Assembly: GCA_021730635.1 (NCBI GenBank)
Contig: JAJNNC010000001.1
Span: 558,001 to 622,000, forward strand
Length of the DNA stretch: 64,000 nt
Reading direction: 5' to 3'
From: Catalimonadaceae bacterium JC749
Lineage (GTDB): Bacteria; Bacteroidota; Bacteroidia; Cytophagales; Cyclobacteriaceae
Positions 1 to 8,241 of this stretch are shown one piece after another; the stretch's first letter is position 1, and each line of letters begins with the position of its first letter. A program made the position numbers and the translations under genes. The notes beneath the pieces are model-generated. The model saw only the letters and a list, made by a program, of their open reading frames with translations, was not told the DNA's origin and made no database searches.

Positions 1-1
1 A

Positions 2-916
2 GCAATAAGTGCTCCCCCGGAGCATCATCCTATCACGGAGGAGGTAGAATTAAAAACAGCTTCGGGTTCACTGTATGGTACCCTGTCCATGCCTCAGGAA
101 GCGCAGCCCTGTCCGGTAGTATTGATCATTGCTGGTTCAGGCCCTACCGACCGCAACGGCAACAGCGATTTACTGCCAGGAAAAAACAATGCCCTGAAAA
201 TGATTGCAGACAGCCTGGCTCAGGCTGGTTTTGCTTCCCTCCGGTACGATAAGCGAGGGGTAAGAGCTAGCAGGGCAGCCGCTTCGCAGGAAGAACATCT
301 TCGTTTTGAGCACTATGTAGAAGATGCTGTCGCCTGGATCCATCAACTCAAAAAAGACAAAAGGTTGACAAAAATAGTAGTGTTAGGGCATAGTGAAGGT
401 TCACTCATCGGCATGCTGGCTGCCCGTAAAACACGGACAGACGCTTTCATATCGGTGGCAGGAGCTGCCCAACCTGCCGATTCTCTGATCCTGGAGCAGC
501 TTAGCACACAACCCGATTTCGTCCGGGAGGAAGCAAACAAAATTATTAAAGAACTTAAAAAAGGACATACCGTTCAGGCTGTGGGCTCAGGCTTTTATGC
601 CTTGTTCAGGCCCAGCGTGCAACCCTATCTCATGTCCTGGTTTCAATACCATCCTGCCAGGGAAATTGCCAGACTCAAACAGCCTGTACTGATTGTACAG
701 GGCACTACCGATCTGCAGGTACAGGTAAAAGAAGCCAAACGACTGGTAACAGTGAATCCAAAGGCTGAACTCGTTCTTATCGAAGGGATGAACCATATAC
801 TAAAAGGATCCTCTACCGATACACAGGAAAATATCGCCTCCTATAGCACCCCGGACCTCCCCCTGGCTCAGGGATTCATGCCAGCGATTATCCGCTTCCT
901 GCAACACTATTTGTAA
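2..916 (+). CDS. Alpha/beta hydrolase, 5' end cut by window edge
   Basis: The reading frame is open from base 2, so the first in-frame ATG at 89 is probably internal and the true start lies outside the window. Before that ATG the frame encodes a VELKTASGSLYGTL-like strand typical of the start of S33-type serine hydrolases. Counting from the ATG at 89, the nucleophile elbow GHSEGS puts the serine near residue 102. An acid in QGTTDLQV and a histidine in GMNHI complete the expected triad. An oxyanion-region motif AGSGPTDRNGN is also visible. Substrate cannot be told. The family suggests a small ester, amide or peptide hydrolase. It lies alone, with a 116-base gap to the next gene. Confidence 0.85.
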   Translation, partial: AISAPPEHHPITEEVELKTASGSLYGTLSMPQEAQPCPVVLIIAGSGPTDRNGNSDLLPGKNNALKMIADSLAQAGFASLRYDKRGVRASRAAASQEEHLRFEHYVEDAVAWIHQLKKDKRLTKIVVLGHSEGSLIGMLAARKTRTDAFISVAGAAQPADSLILEQLSTQPDFVREEANKIIKELKKGHTVQAVGSGFYALFRPSVQPYLMSWFQYHPAREIARLKQPVLIVQGTTDLQVQVKEAKRLVTVNPKAELVLIEGMNHILKGSSTDTQENIASYSTPDLPLAQGFMPAIIRFLQHYL

Positions 917-1032
917 AGTAATTAAAAAGTCATAGACAACAGCATGATTATATCAATCCTCAACTTTTGACTACTTTGTAAACCATGTTGCCCTTATCCA
1001 TGTTAATAGATGTATATACATGAATTATTGAC

Positions 1033-1578
1033 ATGGGATACGAAGCAATGCATATAGATACACTGATACAGAAACGATTCAGCCCCCGGTCTTTTAAAGA
1101 TCAAAATATTAGCCGGCAAATGTTAGAGCAACTTTTTGAAGCGGCCCGCCGGGCTCCTTCCAGCTTCAACGAACAGCCCTGGCGATTTATTTATGCTACC
1201 CGCGACGATGAAGAAGCTTATGTAAAGTTGCTGGACTGCCTGAACGAAAAAAACAGAAGTTGGGCCCAACAGGCACCGGTGATCATGCTCAGTGTTGCCA
1301 AAACCACCTTTTCAAAAAGTGATGTACAAAACCGGCACGCCTGGCACGATACAGGTATGGCTATGGCTTTCTTGCTGCTCAAGGCCACAGAGCTGGACCT
1401 TTATGTGCGCCAGATTGCAGGCTTTTCTCCGGAAAAAGCCAGAGAACTTTTGCACATTCCGGACGATTATGAACCTCTGGCGATGGCAGCTTTAGGTTAT
1501 CTGGGCGACGAAGAAAATCCTCAAAAACCCCGTAAGCCCATAGAAACCTTTGCATTCCAAGGACAATGGCCTTCCTGA
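1033..1578 (+). CDS. Nitroreductase family protein
   Basis: The 181-residue protein has the family's N-terminal pattern: RFSPRSF, then ARRAPSSFNEQPWRF, which forms the FMN phosphate and isoalloxazine contacts in known nitroreductases. The C-terminal part has AALGYLGDE, the usual end of the FMN fold. Such proteins are cytoplasmic homodimers that use NAD(P)H to reduce nitro compounds, quinones or enones. The physiological substrate is not predictable here. A second ATG at 1048 starts directly at the conserved region and could be the real start. The gene is monocistronic as far as can be seen, with 159 bases before the next gene. Confidence 0.9.
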   Translation: MGYEAMHIDTLIQKRFSPRSFKDQNISRQMLEQLFEAARRAPSSFNEQPWRFIYATRDDEEAYVKLLDCLNEKNRSWAQQAPVIMLSVAKTTFSKSDVQNRHAWHDTGMAMAFLLLKATELDLYVRQIAGFSPEKARELLHIPDDYEPLAMAALGYLGDEENPQKPRKPIETFAFQGQWPS

Positions 1579-1737
1579 TCGGATAATCTGGCGTCTATCT
1601 TTCAGTGCATACTTTTCTGGTTAGAAGAATTCAGCTGGCATCAGCAGAATGAGAGATTATTGTAGGATAATGAACCGGAGGCAGGTAACTTATCATCTAC
1701 AATTTCCGGTATACTCAATAATACAACTCTCGATACT

Positions 1738-2271
1738 ATGCAACTGGAAACACTACGATATCCAATCGGCAAATTTTCGCCTCCCCAACAGATTTCTCCT
1801 GAGGAAAGGCAACATCATATTGCCGAGATAGAAAGCCTTCCGCAGAAGATGCGCCAGGCGGTAGAAAATCTGTCAGACGCACAACTGGATACCCCTTACC
1901 GGGAAGGAGGTTGGACCATCCGGCAAGTCGTTCATCATGTGCCCGACAGCCACCTCAACGGTTATATCCGTTTTAAATGGACCTTAACAGAAGAGCAACC
2001 TACCATCAAGCTGTATTATGAAGACCGCTGGGCTACCTTGTCAGATGCGCAGGATACCCCTCCGGAAGTTTCTTTACGCCTGCTGGAGGCTTTGCATCAG
2101 CGATGGGTGATCCTCTTGAAAAATATGCAGGAGGAAGACTGGGCGAAAACCTTCATGCATCCGGAACAGGGCCGCCTGGTACGTCTGGATACTGCCCTGG
2201 CTCTTTATGCCTGGCATGGTAAACATCATCTGGCCCACATACAGTCTTTAAAAGACAGAAGGGGATGGTAA
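1738..2271 (+). CDS. DinB/YfiT-type putative metal-dependent hydrolase (bacillithiol-transferase-like)
   Basis: The 177-residue four-helix-bundle protein matches the YfiT/BstA branch of the DinB superfamily. It begins with LRYPIGKFSPP, typical of that branch. The metal-ligand histidines expected for the fold are in VVHHVPDSH (about residues 64-72) and YAWHGKHHLAHI near the C terminus. In Firmicutes relatives transfer bacillithiol to electrophiles, and Bacteroidota members are usually annotated as putative metal-dependent hydrolases. Thiol-transferase activity here is inference. It converges with the permease gene on the other strand, 18 bases away. Confidence 0.85.
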   Translation: MQLETLRYPIGKFSPPQQISPEERQHHIAEIESLPQKMRQAVENLSDAQLDTPYREGGWTIRQVVHHVPDSHLNGYIRFKWTLTEEQPTIKLYYEDRWATLSDAQDTPPEVSLRLLEALHQRWVILLKNMQEEDWAKTFMHPEQGRLVRLDTALALYAWHGKHHLAHIQSLKDRRGW

Positions 2272-2289
2272 CCTGGTAACCTGTAACCC

Positions 2290-4962
2290 CTATTCGCTCT
2301 TCAGGACCGTTGCCGGATTACTTCTTGCCGCCTTCATCGTCTGCGACCCGATCATCATGAACGCAATCAGCAATACCGCCAGCAAGCCAACGAACAACTC
2401 AGCGATTTGCACGGGTGTATGATAGGGGAAATGCGTGAGCACAACACTTTCGAAGAAGAAGTAAGTGACCGGCAGTGCAATGAGCGCCGATATAGACAGG
2501 AGCCATAGAAAATCGCGGCTCAATAAGTATATAAGGTTACCGGAGCTGGCGCCCATCACTTTGCGGATGCTGATCTCTTTTAGTCTTGTCTCGGTAGTGA
2601 ATACCACCATTGCGAACAAGCCCATCGATGCGATAGAAATAGCCAGGAATGAAAGGAAACCAATGATCTTAATCATAGCGGAATATTCGCTGTAGGCATC
2701 TTCTATTGTTTCGTCATAGAATTCGGCCTGAAATGGATGAACGGGATCAATCTTCTTCCACATTGACTCGAGCTTAGCCATGGTCGCCAGCATGTCAGTA
2801 CTCTGTATTTTGGCATTAATGACCGCCCTGTCTTCGGGTGTCCAGAACATGAATGCTACCGGCTCAATGAGATTCTCAACCTTGCCATAGTGAAAGTCTT
2901 TCATGACGCCAACAATGGTCATCTTGCGTCCATTTCCGCGGGCATTACTGAATGTGATCTCCTCCCCGATTGCTTTCTGGGGATTGTTGTCAGCTATGTT
3001 AAATCGTTTTAAGACTTGCTCGTTAACGATCACTTCTCTGACGGCTTTGGCTGTAGTGGGTCGTGCTATAAAATTTCCCCCGGCAATGAGCTTGTATTCA
3101 TGCAGGGATAAGTAGTTTTCGTCGACGTGGTTGGTCATGATCAAGGCAGAGTCGCGCGAATCTTTGTATGTCATATAGCCGCCCCAGGCATTCCCAACGG
3201 CAGTGGTTATCAACGACCGCGACAGTGCGGTTACTTCCGGCATCTCACTCATTTCCTTGAGAAGCGCATCGGGTTTATTGCCCTGCATATTGATGTTCAG
3301 GATATTTTCAGTGTTGAATCCCAGGTCGAATGCAAGAATGTTTTTATACTGCACATAGCCGATGGCGGTGGTGGTAATAAAGATCAGTGTGAACGTGTAT
3401 TGAATGATCACCAACGCACGCCTCAGGGTTGCGAGTTTGTATACTTTTACCGACCGGTACGCCGGAGCGGACACATTCCTGAGCGCATTGATCGCACTGA
3501 CTTTCGAGAAGAAGATGGCAGGCATGAAGCCGGCAATAATGCCTACGGTGACCGAAAAGGCGATAAAGGCTACCACCATAGACGGCGTGAGCTCGAGCTT
3601 CACTATGCGCTGCATCTCCGGAGCCAGGTTTATCAGCTGCGGTCGCAATACGAGAAAGATGAAGTAGGAAAGAAGAAGGGCTGCCAGGGAGATCATGATC
3701 GCCTCCGCCAGGAACTGTTGCCGTACCTGGCTCTTGCCGGCACCGATCGCTTTGCGAATACCTACTTCCTTAAAGCGGCGCATGGCACGCGCTATCGAAA
3801 GGTTGGTATAGTTGAAACATGCAGACAATATCACCACGAGTGCAAGCCCGCCAAGTATCCAGAGCACAAAGGGAGGCATGTGAGGGCTTACGGTGTGAAG
3901 GCCCTCGGAGCGACGGAGATTCTCTCCAACCACGATTTTATATAAAGGTAGAAGCTCGAGTTGGATCTTCGTGTTATCATCGGCGAGATTTTCCTCCTTT
4001 GCAATGGCATCGAGCTGCGACTGGATTGAGGCCATGTCGGCATGTTCCGATGGCAGAAGGTACACGTAGTTTGACCACATGCTTGTCCATTTTTCGAGAT
4101 TCTTGTCGTTCTTATTGAGCTGCTCGGCCGTCGACAGTGATACCAACGCTTCGAAGTTGATATGCGAAAAGAAGGGAACATCCTTCATTACCCCGGTCAC
4201 CTGGTAATCGAGCGTGTCGAATTTGATTGCCTTGCCGAGCGCAGACTCATTGCCGAATAGCTTTCTGGCTGCCGTCTCGGTCAGAACAATCGAGTAAGGA
4301 TCTTTCAGCGCCCTGTCGGGATTGCCTTCCAGCATTGGAAATGTAAATATACTGAACAGCGATGGCTCCGCCCAGAAGCCCTTGATAGGGAGAATATTGT
4401 CGCCGACCTCCGCATCCTCCGAAAAGCCGTCGCGCACAATAGCCACTTCTTCAATGCCCGTTACTTTTTCCCGGATCAGCTTTCCGGTCTTTATGGATGT
4501 GGATGCAAACTTACCCCCTTGCTCACCAGTGAAAGTCGCTACGTTGGTGATGCGATAGATCCTCTCACCCTTCTTATGGAACCTGTCGTACGAATGCAGG
4601 TCGAGCACGAACGCGATCAGCAGTAACCCGACGGACATACTGATGGCAAGGCCAATAATATTGATGGACGAGAACAGCTTGTTGCGCATTAAGTTGCGTG
4701 CCGATGTTTTGGTGTAGCTTCCGATCATGATCCAGTGAATAAAAAGATTGACAAATGTTGGTCTTCGTACCGTATAAATTCTGAAGAACTTGAAGGCATC
4801 AATCATGTAGATCAGCTTCGCACGACGTGGCCCGATGGATCGTACATTCCGCTCGAAGTATTCGTTGAGGTCTCCGATAAGATCCTCTGCGAGGTCGGGC
4901 TTACAATACCACTCTACAAACCGCTGTGCCCAGTGGGGCGGATGGTGTTTTTGTTCTTCCAT
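2290..4962 (-). CDS. FtsX/MacB-like ABC transporter permease with N-terminal permease prefix domain
   Basis: The ATG at 4962 lies one base after the stop of the upstream PadR gene and gives 890 residues. A longer frame back to 5106 would overlap PadR by 143 bases and adds unrelated sequence. Residues 1 to about 75 form a prefix domain (WAQRFVEWYCKPDLAEDLIGDLNEYF) seen in Bacteroidota permeases. Two MacB periplasmic-core plus FtsX units follow, each opening with a transmembrane helix and with IRKAIGAGKSQ- and IRKVMGASSGN-like coupling loops. No ATP-binding domain is present in the protein or beside it. PadR linkage suggests inducible export or envelope stress handling; the substrate is unknown. 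GC content looks higher than in many neighbours. Confidence 0.9.
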   Translation of the reverse strand: MEEQKHHPPHWAQRFVEWYCKPDLAEDLIGDLNEYFERNVRSIGPRRAKLIYMIDAFKFFRIYTVRRPTFVNLFIHWIMIGSYTKTSARNLMRNKLFSSINIIGLAISMSVGLLLIAFVLDLHSYDRFHKKGERIYRITNVATFTGEQGGKFASTSIKTGKLIREKVTGIEEVAIVRDGFSEDAEVGDNILPIKGFWAEPSLFSIFTFPMLEGNPDRALKDPYSIVLTETAARKLFGNESALGKAIKFDTLDYQVTGVMKDVPFFSHINFEALVSLSTAEQLNKNDKNLEKWTSMWSNYVYLLPSEHADMASIQSQLDAIAKEENLADDNTKIQLELLPLYKIVVGENLRRSEGLHTVSPHMPPFVLWILGGLALVVILSACFNYTNLSIARAMRRFKEVGIRKAIGAGKSQVRQQFLAEAIMISLAALLLSYFIFLVLRPQLINLAPEMQRIVKLELTPSMVVAFIAFSVTVGIIAGFMPAIFFSKVSAINALRNVSAPAYRSVKVYKLATLRRALVIIQYTFTLIFITTTAIGYVQYKNILAFDLGFNTENILNINMQGNKPDALLKEMSEMPEVTALSRSLITTAVGNAWGGYMTYKDSRDSALIMTNHVDENYLSLHEYKLIAGGNFIARPTTAKAVREVIVNEQVLKRFNIADNNPQKAIGEEITFSNARGNGRKMTIVGVMKDFHYGKVENLIEPVAFMFWTPEDRAVINAKIQSTDMLATMAKLESMWKKIDPVHPFQAEFYDETIEDAYSEYSAMIKIIGFLSFLAISIASMGLFAMVVFTTETRLKEISIRKVMGASSGNLIYLLSRDFLWLLSISALIALPVTYFFFESVVLTHFPYHTPVQIAELFVGLLAVLLIAFMMIGSQTMKAARSNPATVLKSE

Positions 4963-4963
4963 G

Positions 4964-5296
4964 CTACACTTTTTTCCAGACAAGCGACGGTATCCGGTCC
5001 CATAGCTGATCGCGTATCGACTTGGCGCGGACCAAAGCTGCCTTTCCCGGTATCGTGAGTTGATAGAATCTTTTGCGTTTACCACCACGGGTCTTCGTTG
5101 CTTCACCCAGATGACTTTTCACAAGCCCCTTCTCTTCGAGGCGGTTAAGCACCGCATGCACCACACCAAGTTTCACTGAACGACCCGTTTGATTCGAGAG
5201 TTCATCGCAAATCGCTACGCTGTAGGCTTCTTTCATCAACGCAGCAACGGTGAGCAGCACCAGTTCTTCGAATTCTCCGATGTTTGTACCCTTCAT
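4964..5296 (-). CDS. PadR family transcriptional regulator
   Basis: This 110-residue protein is a minimal PadR winged-helix regulator. The sequence runs EFEELVLLTVAAL, YSVAICDELS, then the recognition region VKLGVVHAVLNRLEEKGLVKS and the wing GKRKRFYQLT. PadR proteins bind as dimers and repress nearby transporter genes until a ligand binds. The stop codon at 4964-4966 is one base from the permease ATG, so the two are translationally coupled. An ATGTAT-T-ATACAT palindrome 36-48 bases upstream is a good candidate autoregulatory operator. Confidence 0.93.
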   Translation of the reverse strand: MKGTNIGEFEELVLLTVAALMKEAYSVAICDELSNQTGRSVKLGVVHAVLNRLEEKGLVKSHLGEATKTRGGKRKRFYQLTIPGKAALVRAKSIRDQLWDRIPSLVWKKV

Positions 5297-5317
5297 CTCC
5301 GATGTTTATTGCGTAAA

Positions 5318-5347
5318 TGTATGTAAAATGAATGTATTATACATACA
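5318..5347. promoter_or_regulatory. Candidate PadR operator
   Basis: Upstream of the PadR start are a 13-base perfect palindrome, ATGTAT-T-ATACAT (5332-5344), and a wider inverted pair, TGTATGTA (5318-5325) and TACATACA (5340-5347). PadR family operators are commonly ATGT/ACAT-type dyads close to the promoter, so autoregulation is a reasonable inference. No experiment supports it here. Confidence 0.55.
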
Positions 5348-5757
5348 AAATGTAATTAAATTAATGATAGCCTGACGCGTTGTTATGAATAAATTTCCAT
5401 TGTTATTGCAAGCTGTTCACCAACCCTTGTAGAAAAAGTACTTACGCACGAAATATGATGGAAGGTAAACCGCTCCAATACAGGCAGTTGCCACTCAAAA
5501 ATACTACAAATGAGATTTACGTTTGAGAATGTGCATACAACCACTTGTGATCTACCACTCCTGTGAAAATCTTCTACCAGCGTAAGCATTTTTTCTCATT
5601 GCTCTATACCTTGGCTTTTCTCTCAAAAATACTCGCTCTGTCGACAAAAGAAAAGATGTACTTCACTTAGAGGGGTACGCTATTTCTGCTCTTCCTGTGG
5701 GTTTTAATATTATAACCAAATATATGGAAAGTACTTTTGAGGAACAGATAAATCTGT
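5348..5757. other. Intergenic stretch without a supported gene
   Basis: About 410 bases between the PadR operator and the end of the next minus-strand gene. A 68-codon minus-strand frame occurs here, but it has no recognisable domain, signal peptide or ribosome-binding site. No hairpin terminator was obvious. Confidence 0.4.
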
Positions 5758-5766
5758 ATTAAAACC

Positions 5767-6762
5767 TTATGGGTATTGTGGCTGCAAAATGGGAGTATGT
5801 TCTTTTCTTTCAATGTCAGATAAGAACTTTGCACAAACCCTGATCCATTGCTCCGGGAAGGTTTCATTGAAATTTTCATGACCACCCCCCTCAAAAATGT
5901 ATAAAAATTTATGCTTTGTTTTTAAGTTCTGATAGACAGTCAGTGTTTCTTCATTGGTTACTCTATCGTCTTCATCACCTGCCAGATAGAGCACCGGACA
6001 ATTTACTTTTTTAGCATACTCTGCCGGATTATGTTTAAAGGCGTTAAAGTTAAGCTGCAAACCGCCAAAAAGGGTTAGCAAACTTGCCATGGGAAAACTT
6101 GGAAAGCCCATAACTTTAAACCTGTTTTGAACACTTTGATATAAAGAGCCAAATGGATATTCAAGAATAACTCCTTTCACGGTCAAATTTGCATCGTGCA
6201 ACGCTTTTAATATGGCAGCGGCTCCCATACTGGTTCCAAACAGAAAGATAGATGGTTGAGGAAACTTCTCTTTATAAAACTGGTAACTGATGATAACATC
6301 TTCACTTTCTTCATAGCCAATTGTTGTATAGTTACCTTCTGAATTTCCACTTCCTCTAAATCCAATGATGGCTGTAGCATAACCCATTGTATGTAAATCC
6401 ATGGCCCTGGATAGCATTTGAGCTTTATTACCAGCGTAACCATGATAGAGAAGTACAATTCCTTTTGCATTTTCCTTGGGGATCCACCAGCTTTCTAATT
6501 TTTTATCACCTTCTATAAAAAAGGTCTCGTATGAAATGGCAGGCAGGGTTAAGTCTTGCTGATGTGGATTCTGAATACCTGTGAAGAGCAGGTTAATTTT
6601 ATCAGAGACAGTTAAACTTTCGGGATCCGTCCTTGCCGGTGAAGTAGCTGAGAAATGAGTAAACTGGTAAGCATGAAGGTATGAAATAACCAATAAGCTA
6701 ATCATGCCAACTATGGCGAAAATAAATAAATACTTCCGTTTCCGCTTTGATGATTTAATCAA
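5767..6762 (-). CDS. Membrane-anchored alpha/beta hydrolase
   Basis: The protein has about 331 residues. A basic N terminus (KSSKRKRKYLF) leads into one hydrophobic segment, which gives an inner-membrane anchor with the hydrolase outside. The elements of an S33/BD-FAE-like hydrolase follow: LLYHGYAGNKAQ, GFRGSGNSEG, nucleophile elbow FGTSMGAA, acid in AGDEDDRV and histidine in GGGHENF. The frame starts with TTG at 6762 because an in-frame stop lies just upstream and no ATG is available before residue 20. It is the most distal gene of a minus-strand block with cassette-like spacers. Sequences flanking the gene, ATTAAACGCC before and GGTTTTAAT after, are partly complementary. Confidence 0.85.
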   Translation of the reverse strand: MIKSSKRKRKYLFIFAIVGMISLLVISYLHAYQFTHFSATSPARTDPESLTVSDKINLLFTGIQNPHQQDLTLPAISYETFFIEGDKKLESWWIPKENAKGIVLLYHGYAGNKAQMLSRAMDLHTMGYATAIIGFRGSGNSEGNYTTIGYEESEDVIISYQFYKEKFPQPSIFLFGTSMGAAAILKALHDANLTVKGVILEYPFGSLYQSVQNRFKVMGFPSFPMASLLTLFGGLQLNFNAFKHNPAEYAKKVNCPVLYLAGDEDDRVTNEETLTVYQNLKTKHKFLYIFEGGGHENFNETFPEQWIRVCAKFLSDIERKEHTPILQPQYP

Positions 6763-6769
6763 TTTTGAA

Positions 6770-6840
6770 GGCGTTTAATCCTTTATTAATAGCTATCATA
6801 GATGCTGGCAATGCATTAGCCGAAGCATGATGCTTATACC
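6770..6840 (-). repeat. attC-like spacer between minus-strand genes (weak)
   Basis: The 71-base spacer follows the thioredoxin-lipoprotein gene and precedes the hydrolase gene. It contains GCATC/GATGC arms able to fold. Its hydrolase-proximal end (6770-6779) is partly complementary to the sequence right after the hydrolase stop (5758-5766). Fit to the attC consensus is poor, so this is listed only because the better sites nearby share the layout. Confidence 0.3.
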
Positions 6841-6847
6841 TTTATAT

Positions 6848-8056
6848 TTAGATTAATTGATCGATGGCTTGCGTAATTTGCTCCTCTGTAGAAGCCCCAC
6901 TATATCCGATAATCACCTCCCTGATAATACGCTCTTCATCTAACATAAAAAAGATGGGCGTAGCCCGGATATTGTACTGACTGTTTACACCTTCCTCTGA
7001 CATCAGAAACTGGTAGTCTAAACCCGTTCGTTTCCTGTAGGTGGATAATACGTTGGTATTGCTGGTATAACTCTCTATGGCTACTAAATCAAAGTCTTCC
7101 TTATCGTATGCCGAGGATAAGCTGTTCAAAAAAGGGATGGATGCCCGACAGGGACCACAGTTAACACTGGTAAACTGCACCAAGACCACTTTACTTTCAA
7201 ATCCGTGTAAGCCTACTTTTTCTCCATATTCATCAGTCAGCAGCCACTCAGGCGCTTTTTTGCCTAATAGTTCGTGCGGGCTAGCTACTTTACTTTTTTC
7301 TCCGTATTGTCTGATTTCATAATCTGCCGGAAAGTAGGAAGCAGCTACAAAATCTTTAATATCTAATGTATTAAACGCAGCGTTAGAAACCGCTTCTGTT
7401 GAAATATTGTGCTCCATTTCCCGTCTATACCGGTAAGGCAAATGGGTTGCCTTGTCAATCCACAGCTCATAGATGGAGGTTGGGTCCTGGTACCCATAGG
7501 GAGGTTCCGGATTGTAATAGGCTTTGCCGAAAAACTCTACCTGCTCATCTTCATGGATGGTTAATTTTACATAGACCGTATCTCCCAAATCATTAAAATC
7601 TAAGGAGACACTGTCCTGGGTGGTTAATGCATACTCAAGAACATCGCGTGTATATTGATAAAAAGGAACTTTCACAGATCTAAAAGGAAGTTTCCTGACC
7701 TTAAAGCTGTCTATCACTATTGCTTTTTTCTCTTCAGAAATTGCAGCTCGCATGTTGCCATCATAAACGAATTTTAACTGGGTAGTATCCTCGCTATTCA
7801 ATCTAACCCAACTAGCGCCAAGGGCGGTGTCGGCAGGATGATCATAGGCTTTATAATAACTACTATGAACCCGAGTGGGCACTGTATCACCGGGAGCCCA
7901 GGTCTCACCACGAGAAAAATAGATAGCCGTTTTTATTTCTTCCAGGTGAGTGAGCACTGTTTGCAGGTATTGGCGAGGTGTTTCCGTTTCATTGTCAGAA
8001 CAAGATTCAAAAAATACCAGGCAAGCCATTAAAAGGATAATCATTCGGTAGTGCAT
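6848..8056 (-). CDS. Thioredoxin-like (TlpA-type) lipoprotein
   Basis: The 402-residue protein starts with a lipoprotein signal (IILLMACLVFFESC, lipobox FESC), so it is probably anchored in a membrane facing the periplasm. Residues 25 to about 260 form a beta-rich domain I do not recognise. The last third is a thioredoxin fold with VLVQFTSVNCGPC, where CGPC is the redox motif, and a cis-proline region RATPIFF. TlpA-like proteins reduce or oxidise exported thiols. The partner is unknown. The gene lies in the minus-strand cassette-like block together with a second thioredoxin-fold protein. Confidence 0.85.
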   Translation of the reverse strand: MHYRMIILLMACLVFFESCSDNETETPRQYLQTVLTHLEEIKTAIYFSRGETWAPGDTVPTRVHSSYYKAYDHPADTALGASWVRLNSEDTTQLKFVYDGNMRAAISEEKKAIVIDSFKVRKLPFRSVKVPFYQYTRDVLEYALTTQDSVSLDFNDLGDTVYVKLTIHEDEQVEFFGKAYYNPEPPYGYQDPTSIYELWIDKATHLPYRYRREMEHNISTEAVSNAAFNTLDIKDFVAASYFPADYEIRQYGEKSKVASPHELLGKKAPEWLLTDEYGEKVGLHGFESKVVLVQFTSVNCGPCRASIPFLNSLSSAYDKEDFDLVAIESYTSNTNVLSTYRKRTGLDYQFLMSEEGVNSQYNIRATPIFFMLDEERIIREVIIGYSGASTEEQITQAIDQLI

Positions 8057-8241
8057 AGTTGTTTATTCTGCTTTGACCATAATGCCTATCTATGATGAGT
8101 GGGGATAAGAAAGCACCAATTTTCCACTGGTACAAGCCACCTATATATAAATTTACAATTTGTGGAGAACTTTCCAAGCACTACCAAAGTATCCTGACCC
8201 ATGGAAACTCCATTCATTCATAGGGGTTGTTAGAGCACTTC

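Noticed and set aside
3127-3945. 272-codon plus-strand frame
   Set aside because: Entirely antisense to the PadR-linked permease, low complexity of charged residues, typical of a mirror frame in a GC-rich gene.
4963-5106. Longer N terminus for the permease
   Set aside because: It overlaps PadR in another frame and carries no domain; the ATG at 4962 is coupled to the PadR stop.
5383-5589. 68-codon minus-strand frame
   Set aside because: No domain, no signal peptide and no recognisable ribosome-binding site; it lies in an intergenic region.
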